This document shows positions 34,001-46,379 of a stretch of DNA of 64,000 nucleotides, piece by piece. The stretch's first letter is position 1. The number at the start of each line of letters is the position of its first letter. Both the position numbers and the translations under genes were made by a program. The stretch spans positions 203,414,321 through 203,478,320 of the forward strand of contig CM045761.1 of assembly GCA_025200525.1 (NCBI GenBank), in the 5' to 3' direction. A model generated the notes under the pieces. That model made no database searches and had not been told where the DNA came from. It saw only the letters and a program-made list of their open reading frames with translations. The DNA is from Camellia lanceoleosa (Eukaryota; Streptophyta; Magnoliopsida; Ericales; Theaceae).

Positions 34001-35753
34001 GATTTGGAGGCACTACCTTTATGATGAGAGATTCGAGGTGTTCTCAGATCATAAGAGTTTGAAGTATCTATTTACTCAGAGGGACTTGAATTTGAAGCAG
34101 AGGAGGTGGATGGAGTTCATCAAGGACTATGACTTCGAGTTGCACTATCACCCAGGAAAGGCCAATGTTGTGGCTGATGCCCTTAGTAGGAAATCCATTA
34201 GTGATGTAGCTTGTATAGCCATCCGGGAGTAGGAAATGTTGGGTGCACTTGGCGAGTTTGATTTGCTTCTGGACGAATCTGTTGAGGCTGCGGCTTTGTT
34301 TTCTGTTGTTGCGCAGCCTACACTTATGACTCGAGTGTTAGAGACACAAGGAGGTGACCTTGAGGTAGAATCCCTCCGAGAGAAGATCTCCAGTGGGAAG
34401 GTTGAGAAGGGTTTGACGGTGTATCCTAACCGAAGTGTGAGATACCGAGACCGTTTGTTTATACTGGAGACTTGCCGAGAGGAAGTACTCCGAGAGTTTC
34501 ACCATTCACGCCTTGCGGTGCACCCGGGAGGCACTAAGATGTATCGGGATTTGGGTCACCAGTTTTGGTGGCGGGGTATAAAGAAGGATGTGGCAGTTTT
34601 CGTGTCTAAGTGCCTTACTTGCCAGCAAGTGAAGGCCGAGCATCAGAGGCCAGCGGGTTTATTACAACCCTTGCCTATTACCGAGTGGAAGTGGGAGCAT
34701 GTCACTATGGACTTCGTTGTAGGTCTTCCGAGGACTCAGCGGGGTAGTGATGCTATTTGGGTGGTTGTAGACCGGTTGACTAAGTCAGCGCACTTTATCC
34801 TTGTGCGCGTGAGAGATTCGGTAGATCATCTTGACGATTTGTATATTCAGGACATAGTGAGGTTGCACGGGGTCCCAATGTCGATCGTCTCTGAGAGAGA
34901 TCCTCATTTTACTGCTAGGTTGTGGCAGAGTTTGTAGAGTGCCTTGGGCACTAGGTTGACCTTTAGCACGACTTATCATCCTCAGACTGACAGGCAGTCC
35001 GAGCGTACTATTCAGATCCTTGAGGATATGCTTTGAGGTTGTGTTCTTGACTTTAGTGGGTCGTGGGAGAGGCACTTGCCCTTGGTGGAGTTTGCCTACA
35101 ATAACAGTTTTCAGTCGAGCATCGGTATGGTACCGTTTGAGGCCTTGTATGGCCAACCTTGTAGGTCTCTGGTTTGTTGGGCCGAGGTGGGTGATGCACC
35201 TTTGTTGGGCCCGGAGTTAGTGAGGGAAACGACGGAGAAAGTGGAGTTTATCCGTAGGAGGCTTGTCACAGCCCAAAGTCGCCAAAAAAGTTATGCCGAC
35301 CGTAAGAGGAGGCATTTGGCATTTGAGGCGGGTGATCACGTTTTTCTGAAAATATCACCTAGGCAGGGTTTGATGAGGTTTGGAAAGAGTGGGAAGTTGT
35401 CCCCTCGGTTTATCGATCCCTTTGAGATCCTTGAGAGGATTAGGGAGGTTGCTTATCGTTTAGCTTTACCGCCACAGTTGTCCGGGGTACATGATGTGTT
35501 TCATGTTAGTATGCTTCGGAAGTACAAGACGGATCCATCACATGTATTAGATTGGACCGACTTAGAAGTTGATGAGGATATCTCGTATGAGGAGAGACCG
35601 ATTCGGGTCTTGGATAGGCGGGAACAAGTCTTGCGAGGCAAGACCATTCCTTTGGTAAAAGTTTTGTGGAAACATCACGGAGTGGAAGAAGCCACTTGGG
35701 AACGTGAGTTGGAAGTCCGTGAAAAATATCTGGATATGTTTGTTGACGTGTAA
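31081..35753 (+). pseudogene. Gypsy gag-pol polyprotein, decayed
   Basis: A single frame runs from ATG 31081 to about 33740. After a 1-nt loss in the GGGTCAAG run it continues in the next frame to TAA at 35753. Domains in order: basic RG-rich start, capsid-type gag, two CCHC zinc knuckles (CYKCGQLGHKSPAC and CYQCGQAGHLKRFC), protease with DTG, RT with YRKLNQ and FVDDIL, RNase H ([11 protein letters not shown] to DHKSLKYLF and ADALSRK), integrase HHCC finger and core with MDF, ERDPHF and a downstream Glu, and a chromodomain-like end with WKHHGVEEATWERE. There are thirteen premature stops: TAG at 31183, 31300, 31480, 31501, 31831, 32206, 32350, 33945, 34230 and 34935; TGA at 32650, 32917 and 35034. 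It cannot be translated as a polyprotein. Confidence 0.95.
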
Positions 35754-36117
35754 TCATGTATTGAGAATTTTGTAATATTGATGAACCTTAAGAGCATGGA
35801 ATATGCCTTAAGTTGTAAAACATTGTATATGTTTTAATTTATGGAAGTATTATAAAACTTGCCTTGAAATAGAAGTTTATTTTAACATTGCATATGTTAA
35901 TTCTGTTTTACAAATGCAAATATATTATTGGCATTGAATATGAAATTGAATTGTGGAATTTGTATTGAAATTGTTGAATTTCAAGGAAAACATGTTAATA
36001 ATGCATATTGAGTTATATATTGGGATTTGCCTCTTGAAAAGAGATGGGATGACCGGTATTGGGTCGGGTTGTGTAATAATGAGTTGTAATACTGTTGGAA
36101 ATTGAGAAAACTTATTT
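35754..36117. other. Non-coding junction between Gypsy and Ulp1-type sequence
   Basis: It begins as the 3' untranslated part of the Gypsy element. The exact break point with the neighbouring transposon sequence is not visible. Confidence 0.45.
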
Positions 36118-39100
36118 TTGCAAACAGTTGGATGGGCTTTTGTCACTCTTGTAGAAGATTTAGAAATGATGAATTCATATGCATGGTCGACTACAACTGC
36201 ATCCACGTTGACTACTTCAATCCAGTTTTCATCAGGAAGTCCTGAAAATGTAATTGGATGTGTACTTCTTCTTTTGGTAAGTAAATTGAACTACTTGAAA
36301 TATTACGCAATCTATCTTTAGAGAATTAACTAATTTCAATTTTTTATTTTGTAGTACTAGTTATGCGAGCACACTACGCTCATTCAACCTCAAGGAAAAA
36401 ATTTGTGTCTAAGGCTCCTTTGATGAGACTTATCAACATTGAAGAAAAAGCTAATGAAGAGGTCATTGCAGACACTAAAGCCTGAAGAGGTATCATCTTT
36501 CCAAACTCAGCCTTAATCGTTCACTTTGCTTAAAATTATACTTACATAATAAAATTTTACTTTTGAACATAGTAAAAGTTTACTTAAAATTAGAGTAAAA
36601 GTTTACTTACAATCAAAATAAACTTTTACTTTGAAACAGAGTAAAATTTTACTTACTCGTAAATAGAGGAAAAGTTTACTTAAAATCAAAGTAAAAGTTT
36701 ACTTACAATTAGAGTAAACTTTTACTTTGAAATAAAGTAAAATTTTACTTACTCTTGAATAGAGTAAAAGTTTACTCTTACAATTAGAATAAATTTTTTA
36801 CTTTGAAACAGAGTAAAATTTTACTTACTCTTGAACAGAGTAAAAGTTTACTCACAATCAGAGTAAACTTTCACTTTGAAACAGAGTAAAATTTTACTTA
36901 CTCTTGAACAGAGTAAAAGTTTACTTAAAATCAGAATAAAAGTTTACTTACAATCAGAGTAAACTTTTACTTTCAATCAGAGTAAAATTTTACTTTGAAA
37001 TAGAGTAAAATTTTACTTACTCTTGAATAGACTAAAAGTTTACTTAAAATCAAAGTAAAAGTTTACTCTTACAATCACAGTAAACTTTTACTTTAAAACA
37101 GAGTAAAATTTTACTTACTCTTGAACAGAGTAAAAGTTTACTTAAAATCAGAATAAACTTTTACTTTAAAACAGAGTAAAATTTTACTTACTCTTGAACA
37201 GAGTAAAAGGTTACTTAAAATCATAGTAAAATTTTACTTACTCTTAAACAGAGTAAAAGTTTAATTACAATCAGAGTAAAATTTTACTTGGAAACAGAGT
37301 AAAATTTTACTTACTCTTGAATAGAGTAAAAGTTTATTTAAAATCAGAGTAAAAGTTTATTTACAATCAGAGTAAATTTTTACTTTGAAATAGAGTAAAA
37401 TTTTACTTACTCTTGAACAGAGTAAAAGTTTACTTAAAATTAGAGTAAAAGTTTACTTACAATTAGAGTAAACTTTTACTTTGAAACAGAGTAAAATTTT
37501 ATTCCGGTGGTTAAAGTTTGCTTCATTACTGACTTCTTTTCTTTTTCTATTTTTCAAATGCAGGTGAATCACGATGAACTGAAGCCTATTTCCAAAAAAG
37601 AAATGAAACTCATTCGCAATGATGAGGAAGAAGATGCATTGGACATAGAGAAAAATTTGGAAACTAAAGAAGATGAAGATCATGTAGCTAAAGCTTTAGA
37701 AGATGATAAACATTTGAAGGACTTCATTGATCTTGGGAAATTAGAACGAGTTCAAAAAGAAAACAAGAGGCTGAAAAGTGAGAATATGGCATTGGTTGAA
37801 GAGCTAAAGAAAATGAGGGAAACAATGCAAGAAATACAAGAGGATCAAGAGGCAAAAACAAAAGAAATTAAGGAAAAGATGAGCAACATAGAGAAAGAAA
37901 TGAAGAAATTGATAAAGAAGTTTGAAGTACTCGAATCTGAAAATAAACAGTTGGTTGAACAGATTGAAGAAAATGCAGTTCATGTCGCTACCCAAGCCTT
38001 TGCTTCTAAAGAAATGCCACATGCTAAAGGAGTAGAACAAGAGCAAAACTTTAGGATTCAAACTACATTGAAAGAAACACCTATAGTTATAGAGCCATTG
38101 CAAACATCCATGGTCAAGAAAATCAAAATCAAGGGGAGGAAGAAAAAAAAGATGTCTGATTTTGAATGTGAGCCAAGAGAGGCAAAGAAAAAAAGACCAC
38201 AAAACAAGTAATTGAAATGATATCAAATGAAGTGATTTGTGTTGACAACTTGCCTCTAAGCCAACCAAAGTCTGTTGAAAGGGTTTTGTTTCCAGATAAG
38301 GCTGCAGTATGCAAATTGCTTGATGAGAATGATAAGTGTCTACTGACCAAGATTTACAATTTGGAAACCACAAAGTAAGACTATTTTAATTTTATCAAAT
38401 AATAGATTTTTACTGTTATCAAACTGCAACGTGTTAATCAACATTTTTTTTACCTTATGACTAGAGCAATCATATGGTCCGGCACAGGAAATGAAGTATA
38501 TGTTACATTGCATGATGTGGATGCAATTTTGAGAAATGATGATACTGCAAATAATGTAAGTGGCCATACAATTTTCAATGACTCGTGTTCACTTCAATAA
38601 CTAAAAATAGTTCATTTTATTAACATATATTTAATTGATTTTTGTTTTTGTAGGTCATTGACAGCTTTGTAGAAATGCTTCAGATTGAGCAATAAGCAAA
38701 GAAGCTAGAAAATAATAAGTCATTCTTTTTCTCAAGCCTTTGTTGGATAAGCCATCAATTTGTGTTTAGTTTGAATTGATAAAATTTTATTGTGATTTAG
38801 TGTAACATTGTACTGTATTTTAGAGTTAATTTTTACTATTTCGTTTGCCAAAGATTGACAACTCATACACTGTGTCACCAACACAACTTGAGACTTGACA
38901 CTCTTATATGATTAAATGCAGTCACTAGTGAAATGGGGTTATGGAGATTTGAGAAATCATTTAATTGACGAAGTGCTTGAGCAAGATTTGAGTGGATACA
39001 GATACCTTCACCTTTGCATGAACTCCAATGGGAACAAGAAGGAAGAAAAACCCTACCACTGGACATTTCTTGTAGTTGACACTGAATTTGATGAGTGGAG

Positions 39101-39635
39101 AAATTACAATTCTTTAAGGCCAAGAGACAACAGAGAAGATCCTTACCTTAAGGATGCAAAAAAGATTGCAAGTGCTTTGCATCATATTAACAGTAATTTT
39201 TTACTGTGTTTTATTCTTGTATTTAATCGTGACCAAACAATTATGCAATGATGTTAGATAACATATGTGGAGAACAAGTTGGCCAACAAAACAAAGAGAG
39301 GTAGAAGAAAGTTTGCAAACTTAGTTTTGATAAAAGATAGTCCACAACAATGCCCAACATCGTAAGTATTTCACGCTACTACTATATGCTTGAATTGGTA
39401 GTTTTCAAATTTGACTAAATCTAACAAGATCTTAATTTTTATTAACAGTGTTGATTGCGGAATTATTGCATGTTATATCATCGTCAAATCATAAGAGATG
39501 AGTCTATTGCAAATTCTATGGAAGAGGATGAAATTAACAATTTCCGAGCATCAATAGTGCATCAATTTTTGAATGATTATCCAAAAGCATGGATTGAGGA
39601 ACAATTCAACCCAAAAAAAAAATGCAAGAGCTAAG
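36118..39635 (+). pseudogene. Transposon-borne Ulp1-like (C48) cysteine protease gene
   Basis: Pieces in order: a DUF1985-like stretch (LVEDLEMMNSYAW, 36150-36290), a second exon near 36364-36490, a lysine- and glutamate-rich coiled coil (37564-38375), RAIIWSGTGNEVYVTLHDVDAI (38465-38558), VIDSFVEML (38654), KSFFFSSLCW, then the catalytic region: KPYHWTFLVVD with the His (39040-39100), an NSLRP segment, SPQQCPTS with the oxyanion Gln (39340-39360), and VDCGIIACYII with the Cys (39451-39485). C48 proteases cleave SUMO-like conjugates. Lesions: a poly-A frameshift near 38190, TAA after LQIEQ at 38694, and a frameshift near 39490. An AT-rich palindromic array fills the intron 36490-37563. Exon limits are approximate. 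Confidence 0.75.
36530..37503. repeat. Array of GTAAAATTTTAC palindromes in an intron of the Ulp1-like gene
   Basis: AGTAAAA and TTTTACT alternate every 10-25 bases for almost 1 kb, joined by short spacers such as TTACTCTTGAACAGAG, TTAAAATCAGAG and TTTGAAACAGAG. These make a higher-order unit of about 95 bp. Both strands read nearly the same. Confidence 0.93.
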
Positions 39636-39639
39636 ACCT

Positions 39640-40034
39640 CAAGGACAACAATGTGGACAACTTTTGGGGAAGTACTGTGAATGATATATGTAATTTTGGT
39701 TTTTGTAAATGAAAGAATGGTGAAAAAGTAATTGTAAGTGAAAGAATACTAAAAGAGTATTAGATAGTACATGCTATGTCGAGTGTTCTAGTGAATTTTA
39801 CTGTGGTTTAGAGATTAATACATTATTATAGCAGGATATTGTTTTGACTAGGAATTAACGTTGTTATGGATAAAATACAATGATACAGGTTATACTTGTG
39901 TATCTTTGATGATATATGTAGTTGTGTTGTTAGATTATTTTTGCACAAAGATTGCATAATGAGCATCAGGGGAGTTTGTTTATTGTTGTAAATTTTGGTG
40001 CAGGTTGGAAATGTTTTTCTAAGGGACTAACATA
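39640..40034. other. 3' flank of the Ulp1-like gene
   Basis: Non-coding, and probably the 3'UTR. No separate element is seen. Confidence 0.5.
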
Positions 40035-40560
40035 CTGTCTGAAATAAAGTAAAAGTTTACTTTGAAATAAGGTAAAATTTTACTCTGCGTAAAAGTAAAT
40101 TTTACTCTGAAATAAGAGTAAAATGTTATACTCAGAATCTAAAAGTCAAATTTTACTCAGCATAAAAGTAAAATTTTACTCTGAAATAAGAATAAAATAT
40201 TACACTCTGAATCTAAGAGTAAAATGTTACACCCTAAATCTAAAAGTGAAATTTTACTCTGTATAAAAGTAAAATTTTATTCTGAAATAAGAGTAAAATG
40301 TTACACTCTGAATCTAAAAGTAAAATTTTACTCTGAAAAATGAGTAAAATGTTAGACTTTGGATCTAAAAGAAAAATGTTGCTTTGCATAAAAGTAAAAT
40401 TTTACTTTGAAATAAGGTAAAATTTTAATCTAAAAGTAACATTTTACTCTGAAATAAAGTAAAATTTTACTATAAAACCACAGGCTCATCACACCCATAG
40501 ACAACCACTCAACAACACAGTAAATTTTTACTTTGAAAGGCAGTAAAGTTTTACTTTCAT
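40035..40560. repeat. Second GTAAAATTTTAC array
   Basis: The core is the same as in the 36530-37503 array but the spacers differ (CTCTGAAATAAGAGT, GTTACACTCTGAATCTAAAAG). It is cut by the 18.6-kb LTR element, and its last part reappears at 59211-59290. Confidence 0.9.
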
Positions 40561-40575
40561 GTGAATGAAGGCAAT

Positions 40576-43500
40576 TGTAGCACGTCCCGCGGGGGGGCCT
40601 CTTGCTACAGTTCGGACTCCCTTTGTGTCGCGGTTCTAAATCTGAACCAAAGAGTCCAAATCTGGCAAATCGTTTGAGAAAACAGATTTTTTTGAAAAGT
40701 AGTGCCAAACATGGACTGCTTTGCCAGATTACAGAGTCGCCACCTAAATATTTTAAAATGGGAAATTTAGGAAACCCTGACTCGGTGCCGAAGGCCACAT
40801 GTCCGTCATCACCAAAGTGGTCTTGGCTCGAGCTTGGATACGATCGGGAAGGTCACTATGAGCACCCCCTTTCGCCGATTCAAGACCGACCTCTACTAAC
40901 CATGATATCCTTTTGAAAACTTTATGCGTTCTTATTCCGGTTATTAGCCTAGAATTACTATGTTGTGCACAAGAAACAAGTATAGACTAGATCGCCTAAT
41001 TTGGAAATAAGCATTGCATATCCGCCTTGTTTGGAAAAGCAGTTTGAAATTGCTACTCATGAGTAGGCTAAAACACATTTCAATGAGTATTCCCAACTCA
41101 AGTAATCCAACCTCCACCCACAGCATTCAAGCGGTTTATCACATAAGCACTTAGCCGCATGGCATATTGTCATGTTAACATTCACACGCATGCGACATGC
41201 TAAAGCATAAAACTTACATCGTACTGTGCCAAAACAAGAAAGTTAGCAAAACATGCATGACCTAGTTTATGTTAAGTGACTAATGCATCGCATATACGGA
41301 ATGTAATCTAGACAGTTCGGCTATCCTAAGCATGGCACATGAAATGCAACAACTATCACGTATTCAATTTGGAATTGAAAGTACGATGCATTTGTATGAT
41401 GTACCGAGCCCGATGTATGTAAACAAATGCATGAATGCACGCATGCATTGCATAAGGTATGCTAATTTAGATGTGCCCTAATCTACCATCATAAGCAGGT
41501 AAATAAAAGGGTAGAAAGAAATGGGGGTTGGAAGACATGCACCCACTCACCCACACTTATTACAATTGCGCCCTCACTCGGAGGGACCGAATAATAATAC
41601 AGACCGAATAAATAATTAACTACCCTAGCTAATTAATTATTACAGATTGACTAAATTAATTAAACAGATTAATTAATCTAATTAAAACAATAAAATGCCT
41701 CGGGATGAGGGCCGGATGCAGTGCATGCCCGGGACTCGCTCGGAACCCAGTTGCCATAGCACTGTTGCCTCTGTTTATACTGCCATACTCCTCTGAAAAT
41801 TGCCAAAGTCCCAGGAATGCTTCTCTGAGTGCTGTGGAACACCATCGGCTAAAGGGAATGTCCACCGACCAAGGGAAATGACCACCGGCCACAAATTATG
41901 CTATCGGCCAGTCATTCTTTGCCGGTCGGCACTTAACAGTGCCGGTCGGCCAAAAATTGCTGCAGAACCTGCAATTTGACAGTAGCAGAGGACAAGCAGT
42001 GTATGGCATGGCAATTCAAAGCATGTATGCAGCAAACACATCCCACATCATGTTGATGGTTCAATGGGGCATGTGCCTCGATCCCCGGACCACCAATCGC
42101 GCATTTCTATGCGTGATGGCCCAAAGGACCAAAAATGCAACTTCAATGTCAAATGCATGCAATGCGAACAAGCAAATAAAGGTGCCAAACCTCCATCATA
42201 CTTCATTTCAAGAGGCTCAACATGCATGCCAATGCAACAAGGCCCTAAGCATGTTATCTACTATGCCATATGGACAATGCGAGGCACTTATATAAGCATG
42301 CAAGTAGGCATACAAGGCAAGTATGCAAACTAAGCAATGAGATGGACTTACACATGAATTGGACAGCTCTAACAAGACTCAAAACAGTGGCCAAAGTGCC
42401 TAGAAAATGAGACCAAATGCACACACACACATGCAAGTGTTAAGGCTCAAGACTTAGGCATACAAAAGCAACTCTCATGCACACTTGAAGAGGCCAAACA
42501 TGGGCAACTAGTATGCACTAAAAGCTCTGAAATCCATATTGAACATGATGCCAAAACATGCAATGAAGCAAGCCAAATATACAACAAATGGCCCAAGTCT
42601 TGAAACAAGTCATGAAGGCTTAAACCAAGGCCAAGTCCACCAAGCCTCACAAGGCTAAGGGGACTCAAAACAGGTCACAAGCAGACCTAAATAAAGCCTA
42701 AGGAGCACCTAGATGGCATCTAAGAGGCTCAAGTACAAAGGCATGCAACATGACCAAAACATGGAGCATTCAACACATGTTTTTAAAGCATTAAAGAAGC
42801 AACTAAAGCATGCATACAAGCACACCAAAAAGTCTGAAATAACATGCTAGATGGTTCCAAACTATCAAAAATGAAGTAAGCATGGCATGTTATACACTCA
42901 TACTCTCAAGGCCAACAAGCCAAATGCAAAGGAGCTATAAGATGCAAGTCATGATCGACCAAAACGACTATGGACAGAGCTAAAACATGTCAAAATAAGC
43001 ATACAAGCTTCATGGATCTAGGCCTAAAACATGCTAGAAAGAAGGCATACAAACCTAGAGCAAGCTAAGGCAAAATAAGGCATTACAAAGCAACCATGCA
43101 AAACATGCAAGGAGTGCTAAAACCAACTTTAAATCATGTTATAATATTACAATATAAGCATGAAAAATAAGTCAAACATGCTCAACACACACTCAAACAT
43201 AGACTCACTTAAGAGACCAAAACATGCCCTTTTCAAGGACATCAAGGAGAGGGGGTGGCCCTCCCCTTTTTGAGGCTTCAAGGCATGCTCTTCACCACTG
43301 AAATCCCTCAAGATTGCAGTGGTGAAGAGATCCTATCACCAAAATCTCGGATTTCTCCAAAATAGCACAAAATGGGGCCTTTTCAAGGTCTAAAGGGGGG
43401 TCAAACCTCCCCAAACCACAAAACACTCCTAATATACAATAAAGAGGGTTCAAAATCAGAACTTTTTTGTGTTATATGCTAAGCACAAAAACAGTCCTAA

Positions 43501-44294
43501 GCTAGGTAAAAAGAAGGTGCAAAAAAGGGGTAAAAAGGGAGTTAAGTTCTTACCCTTGTAGACCTCTTCACAAAGGTTGTGGTTGATGCTTCCTTGAGCT
43601 CAAAATCAGTCAAGAACTCCAAGAACCAACCTTTAGAACCTCAGTTGCAAGGAGAAGGTGGAACACTAGGTGTTTTAGTGCAATAGTGTGAACTAAAGCA
43701 CCTAGTGTACTAAACAAGCAAGGAAAGAGAGAGATAGGATAGATACAACTATTCTAACCTAAAACCAGACCTTGGCTCTCTCTAACAATGGTTAAGTCTC
43801 TCAAGAAGCCAACCCTTGAGCAAAGGGAAGAGCTTTCCCTCTTATAGGCCAAAAGCTTACAAGCTTGGCCACTAAGCAAGCTCATCCCTCCATACACGTG
43901 TATGGAGGGGAAGACAATTACTGCACACACTGTTCGAAAATATCTCGTAAAGCAAGTGCACGTTGTCGCAAGATAAAATGTCATTTTGACAAAATTTAGT
44001 GCCGACCGGCACAAAAAGTGCCGACCGCACAATAAAGTGCCGATGACAACTCTAGCCACCGGTGGCCTCTAGCCCCCGGTGGTGTGTGGGGATGCCTCAC
44101 AAAGCATTCCCCGCCTTCCAAGGCAAAACACAAGTGTTTGGTGCAAAACCAAACACAAGCGGTCGAGTTCGGAGGTCCGAGGCAAAGGCGCAAGCCGAGA
44201 TCTCCGAACTCCAAACGAACACAAACATGGATAATCACCGAGTGTTCCAGCGGTGGCGTCAAGTCTTGAGGACGGTCAAAATGGGGTGTCTCTG
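40576..44294 (-). repeat. 3' LTR (left copy) of the 18.6-kb element
   Basis: It is homologous along its whole length to 55486-59205. The middle (about 42000-43250) is nearly identical between the copies, with a few transitions; the outer GC-rich parts differ by many small indels. The open frames inside are shared by both copies but have no family features. Confidence 0.92.
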
Positions 44295-44312
44295 ATTGCC
44301 CCTCTTTGACAG
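44295..44312 (-). other. Polypurine tract of the 18.6-kb element
   Basis: On the minus strand GTCAAAGAGGGGCAATC lies directly before the 3' LTR start. It is the purine-rich plus-strand primer site expected there and supports the minus orientation. Confidence 0.65.
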
Positions 44313-45440
44313 AACTCGGAAGTCATAACGATGACGGGAGTGAATGTCAAAGCCCAGAGACGACCCATTTTTGACAAGGCCGAAGACTTGGACAAACATA
44401 CAAAGCACAAATGGTTGAACTCGCAAGCTGCCTACGTATCCCTTTAGGAATCAAACCAGCGTAGTTCAAGCACAGGCACACATGCCAAGGATAAGATATG
44501 CGCCCGTAGGCAGGGGCAAAATGCAACTGAAAATGCAAGAAACCGAGCATAACTTATGATCATGCAAAGAAAGCTGTAATGAAGCATACATGCGACAGTT
44601 ATAAGCTAACACGCGCCAATCTACACTACAATGCAGAAAGGATGTAAGAGAATTATGAAATTCTCGAAACGTTTCACGCGGAGGATACAATACCTGTGCG
44701 GCTCGTCCGGTTGCACCGGCCTCAAATGAGCCGTACATACAATATCGTGCCTGCAAAGAAAGTAAACTTAACAGGTACAATATTGTTAGCAATATGCATG
44801 TTATGCAAAATGAATGCCAGATAATATGCAATATATACAAAACTATGTATGAATAATGCAAATGAAAATGTAGTGTAATTAAAACTAATGCGAACTATAT
44901 GCGAAGCAATTGAATCATGATTCAAACCGGAACGGTTCGAAACCACACAAATGTCAAATAGGTTGATGGAAGTAACAAGTCCGTCTACCATAGAAAAGGT
45001 GTCGAAGCCCTCAAGGCGCATGAAAGCAGATGCACACAAGAACAAGTATTGGGTGGATTGACATAAGTGGAAACGACTATTTGGGGAGAGAATAATGATC
45101 CTAATGCCGGATGCAACAATTACACTACAATGTAATAGAAATGGATATGGCGCGCGGGCCAAACCGTATCTCGCTTAGGAAGGGCATGGACACATACAAG
45201 CCATGTCTAACACAGAAAAGGGTGCCGCAACCTCAAACCAACATACCAACGTGGAGTAGGCGCGATACACGAGCAGAACTATGCTTTAACATGAGAAGTA
45301 TAGGCACATACCAGACCAAGCTCAACAAGGGAAGGCGCAAGCCATAGATGGAAGACGATGCAGTGGAATGCATGCAACTATAATGCAATGGAAATGGATA
45401 TCTACAAAAAATGCATGACATATGCACTATACTACAATGA
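44313..45440. other. Element interior, no recognised gene
   Basis: This is moderately GC-rich, non-coding sequence between the 3' LTR and the repeats. No retroviral domain is seen on either strand. Confidence 0.5.
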
Positions 45441-45610
45441 TATGCATGACAAATGCATGTTTTTTTTTGTTCTTGTTTGTTTTTTGAATTGAAATGCATG
45501 ACATATGCAATAGTATTAATGATGCATGAAATGCATGTGTTTTTTTTGTTTGTTTTTGTTTTGAAATGCATGACATATGCAATAGTATTAATGATGCATG
45601 AGAATGCAGT
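45441..45610. repeat. Tandem repeat with ATGCATGACATATGCAATAG
   Basis: Imperfect copies (near 45417, 45494 and 45565) of a unit with AATGCATGACATATGCA are separated by T-rich spacers. It is non-coding. Confidence 0.75.
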
Positions 45611-45939
45611 TATGAGGCAATGGCTGCGATTGCAGTTTTCCCTATTCTACCAACGGGGCGATATACTAGGTTGGTTCAGTATCCAGAATTGAGGCGTAAA
45701 CACGCCGCCTCAACCTATGGGGCTTCCATACAGATTTCAAGTCGAGGGTACACCCCCTGGGTATTTAAACCAGACTTTAGTCTCGGAAATTCCGAACCTT
45801 TGCGTTCTAGGCATAAGCCGTTTAAACTCTAGTTTTCACCATCCCCATTGGTCTCCTAGGAACTCACCGCAAACACAGACAGGTGGCTTTACCAGACCAC
45901 CGAAAGTCGTTCAAGCACGACAAACACCGAAGGAATTGC

Positions 45940-46345
45940 ACCTTCAGAGGACTTAAGGTCTCCTAGACCGTGCGTGTTTAAGGTCCCGCCAGACCAGCGG
46001 GGCAACGATAAGATGCGCAAAACAACGCCATGGAATGCATGCAAAACGCAATGAGGTGCACCTTAATGCACCGAAGGTTTTGCACCTCCCGAGGATTTAA
46101 GGTCTCCTAGACCGTACGTGTTTAAGGTCTCGCCAGACCGGGCGTGTTTAAGGTCCCGCCGGACCCGGATGGGTGCGTGGTGTCAAAATGCGCGGCAATG
46201 CGCGGCTGCCGAGATGATGATACATGACAATGCATGCGCCAAAGGTCTTGCACCGTCGAAGGATTTAAGGTCTCCTAGACCGCACGTGTTTAAGGTCTCG
46301 CCAGACCGGGCGTGTTTAAGGTCCCGCCGGACCCGGATGGGACTC
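45940..46345. repeat. Repeats with GGTCTCCTAGACCG and GGTCCCGCC
   Basis: Three copies (near 45950, 46096 and 46263) of a block run from GGATTTAAGGTCTCCTAGACC through CGTGTTTAAGGTCCCGCC.GACC, each with short hairpins such as GGTCTCCTAGACC. They lie upstream of the PMD gene. Confidence 0.85.
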
Positions 46346-46379
46346 TAAGGTGCGCGAAATAGCGCGATGGAATGCGAAA

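Larger units (their letters stand above)
28560..36090 (+). mobile_element. Ty3/Gypsy chromovirus (Tekay/Del-like), 3' LTR missing
   Basis: The order is 5' LTR, Met-tRNA primer site, and gag-protease-RT-RNaseH-integrase-chromodomain in one frame, which is diagnostic of Gypsy; the C-terminal chromodomain-like end places it with Tekay/Del chromoviruses. After the polyprotein stop at 35753 about 340 bp of non-coding sequence follow, and then transposon-type exons. No second copy of the LTR and no polypurine tract were found, so the 3' end is lost and the boundary near 36090 is approximate. Confidence 0.85.

Noticed and set aside
36530..37503. Satellite or CRISPR array
   Set aside because: Spacers are short and recurring, the motif is palindromic, and the array lies inside a transposon intron.
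37804..38373. 189-codon minus-strand frame with many Leu/Phe
   Set aside because: It is the complement of the Lys/Glu-rich coiled-coil exon of the Ulp1-like gene.
42254..42668. Minus-strand frames repeated at 57164-57578
   Set aside because: They lie in both LTRs and have no family features; their repetition only reflects LTR identity.
40576..44294. Plus orientation for the 18.6-kb element
   Set aside because: The polypurine-like tract, the primer-site-like sequence, the TATA order in U3 and the TGTAGACACCCC start all fit the minus orientation.
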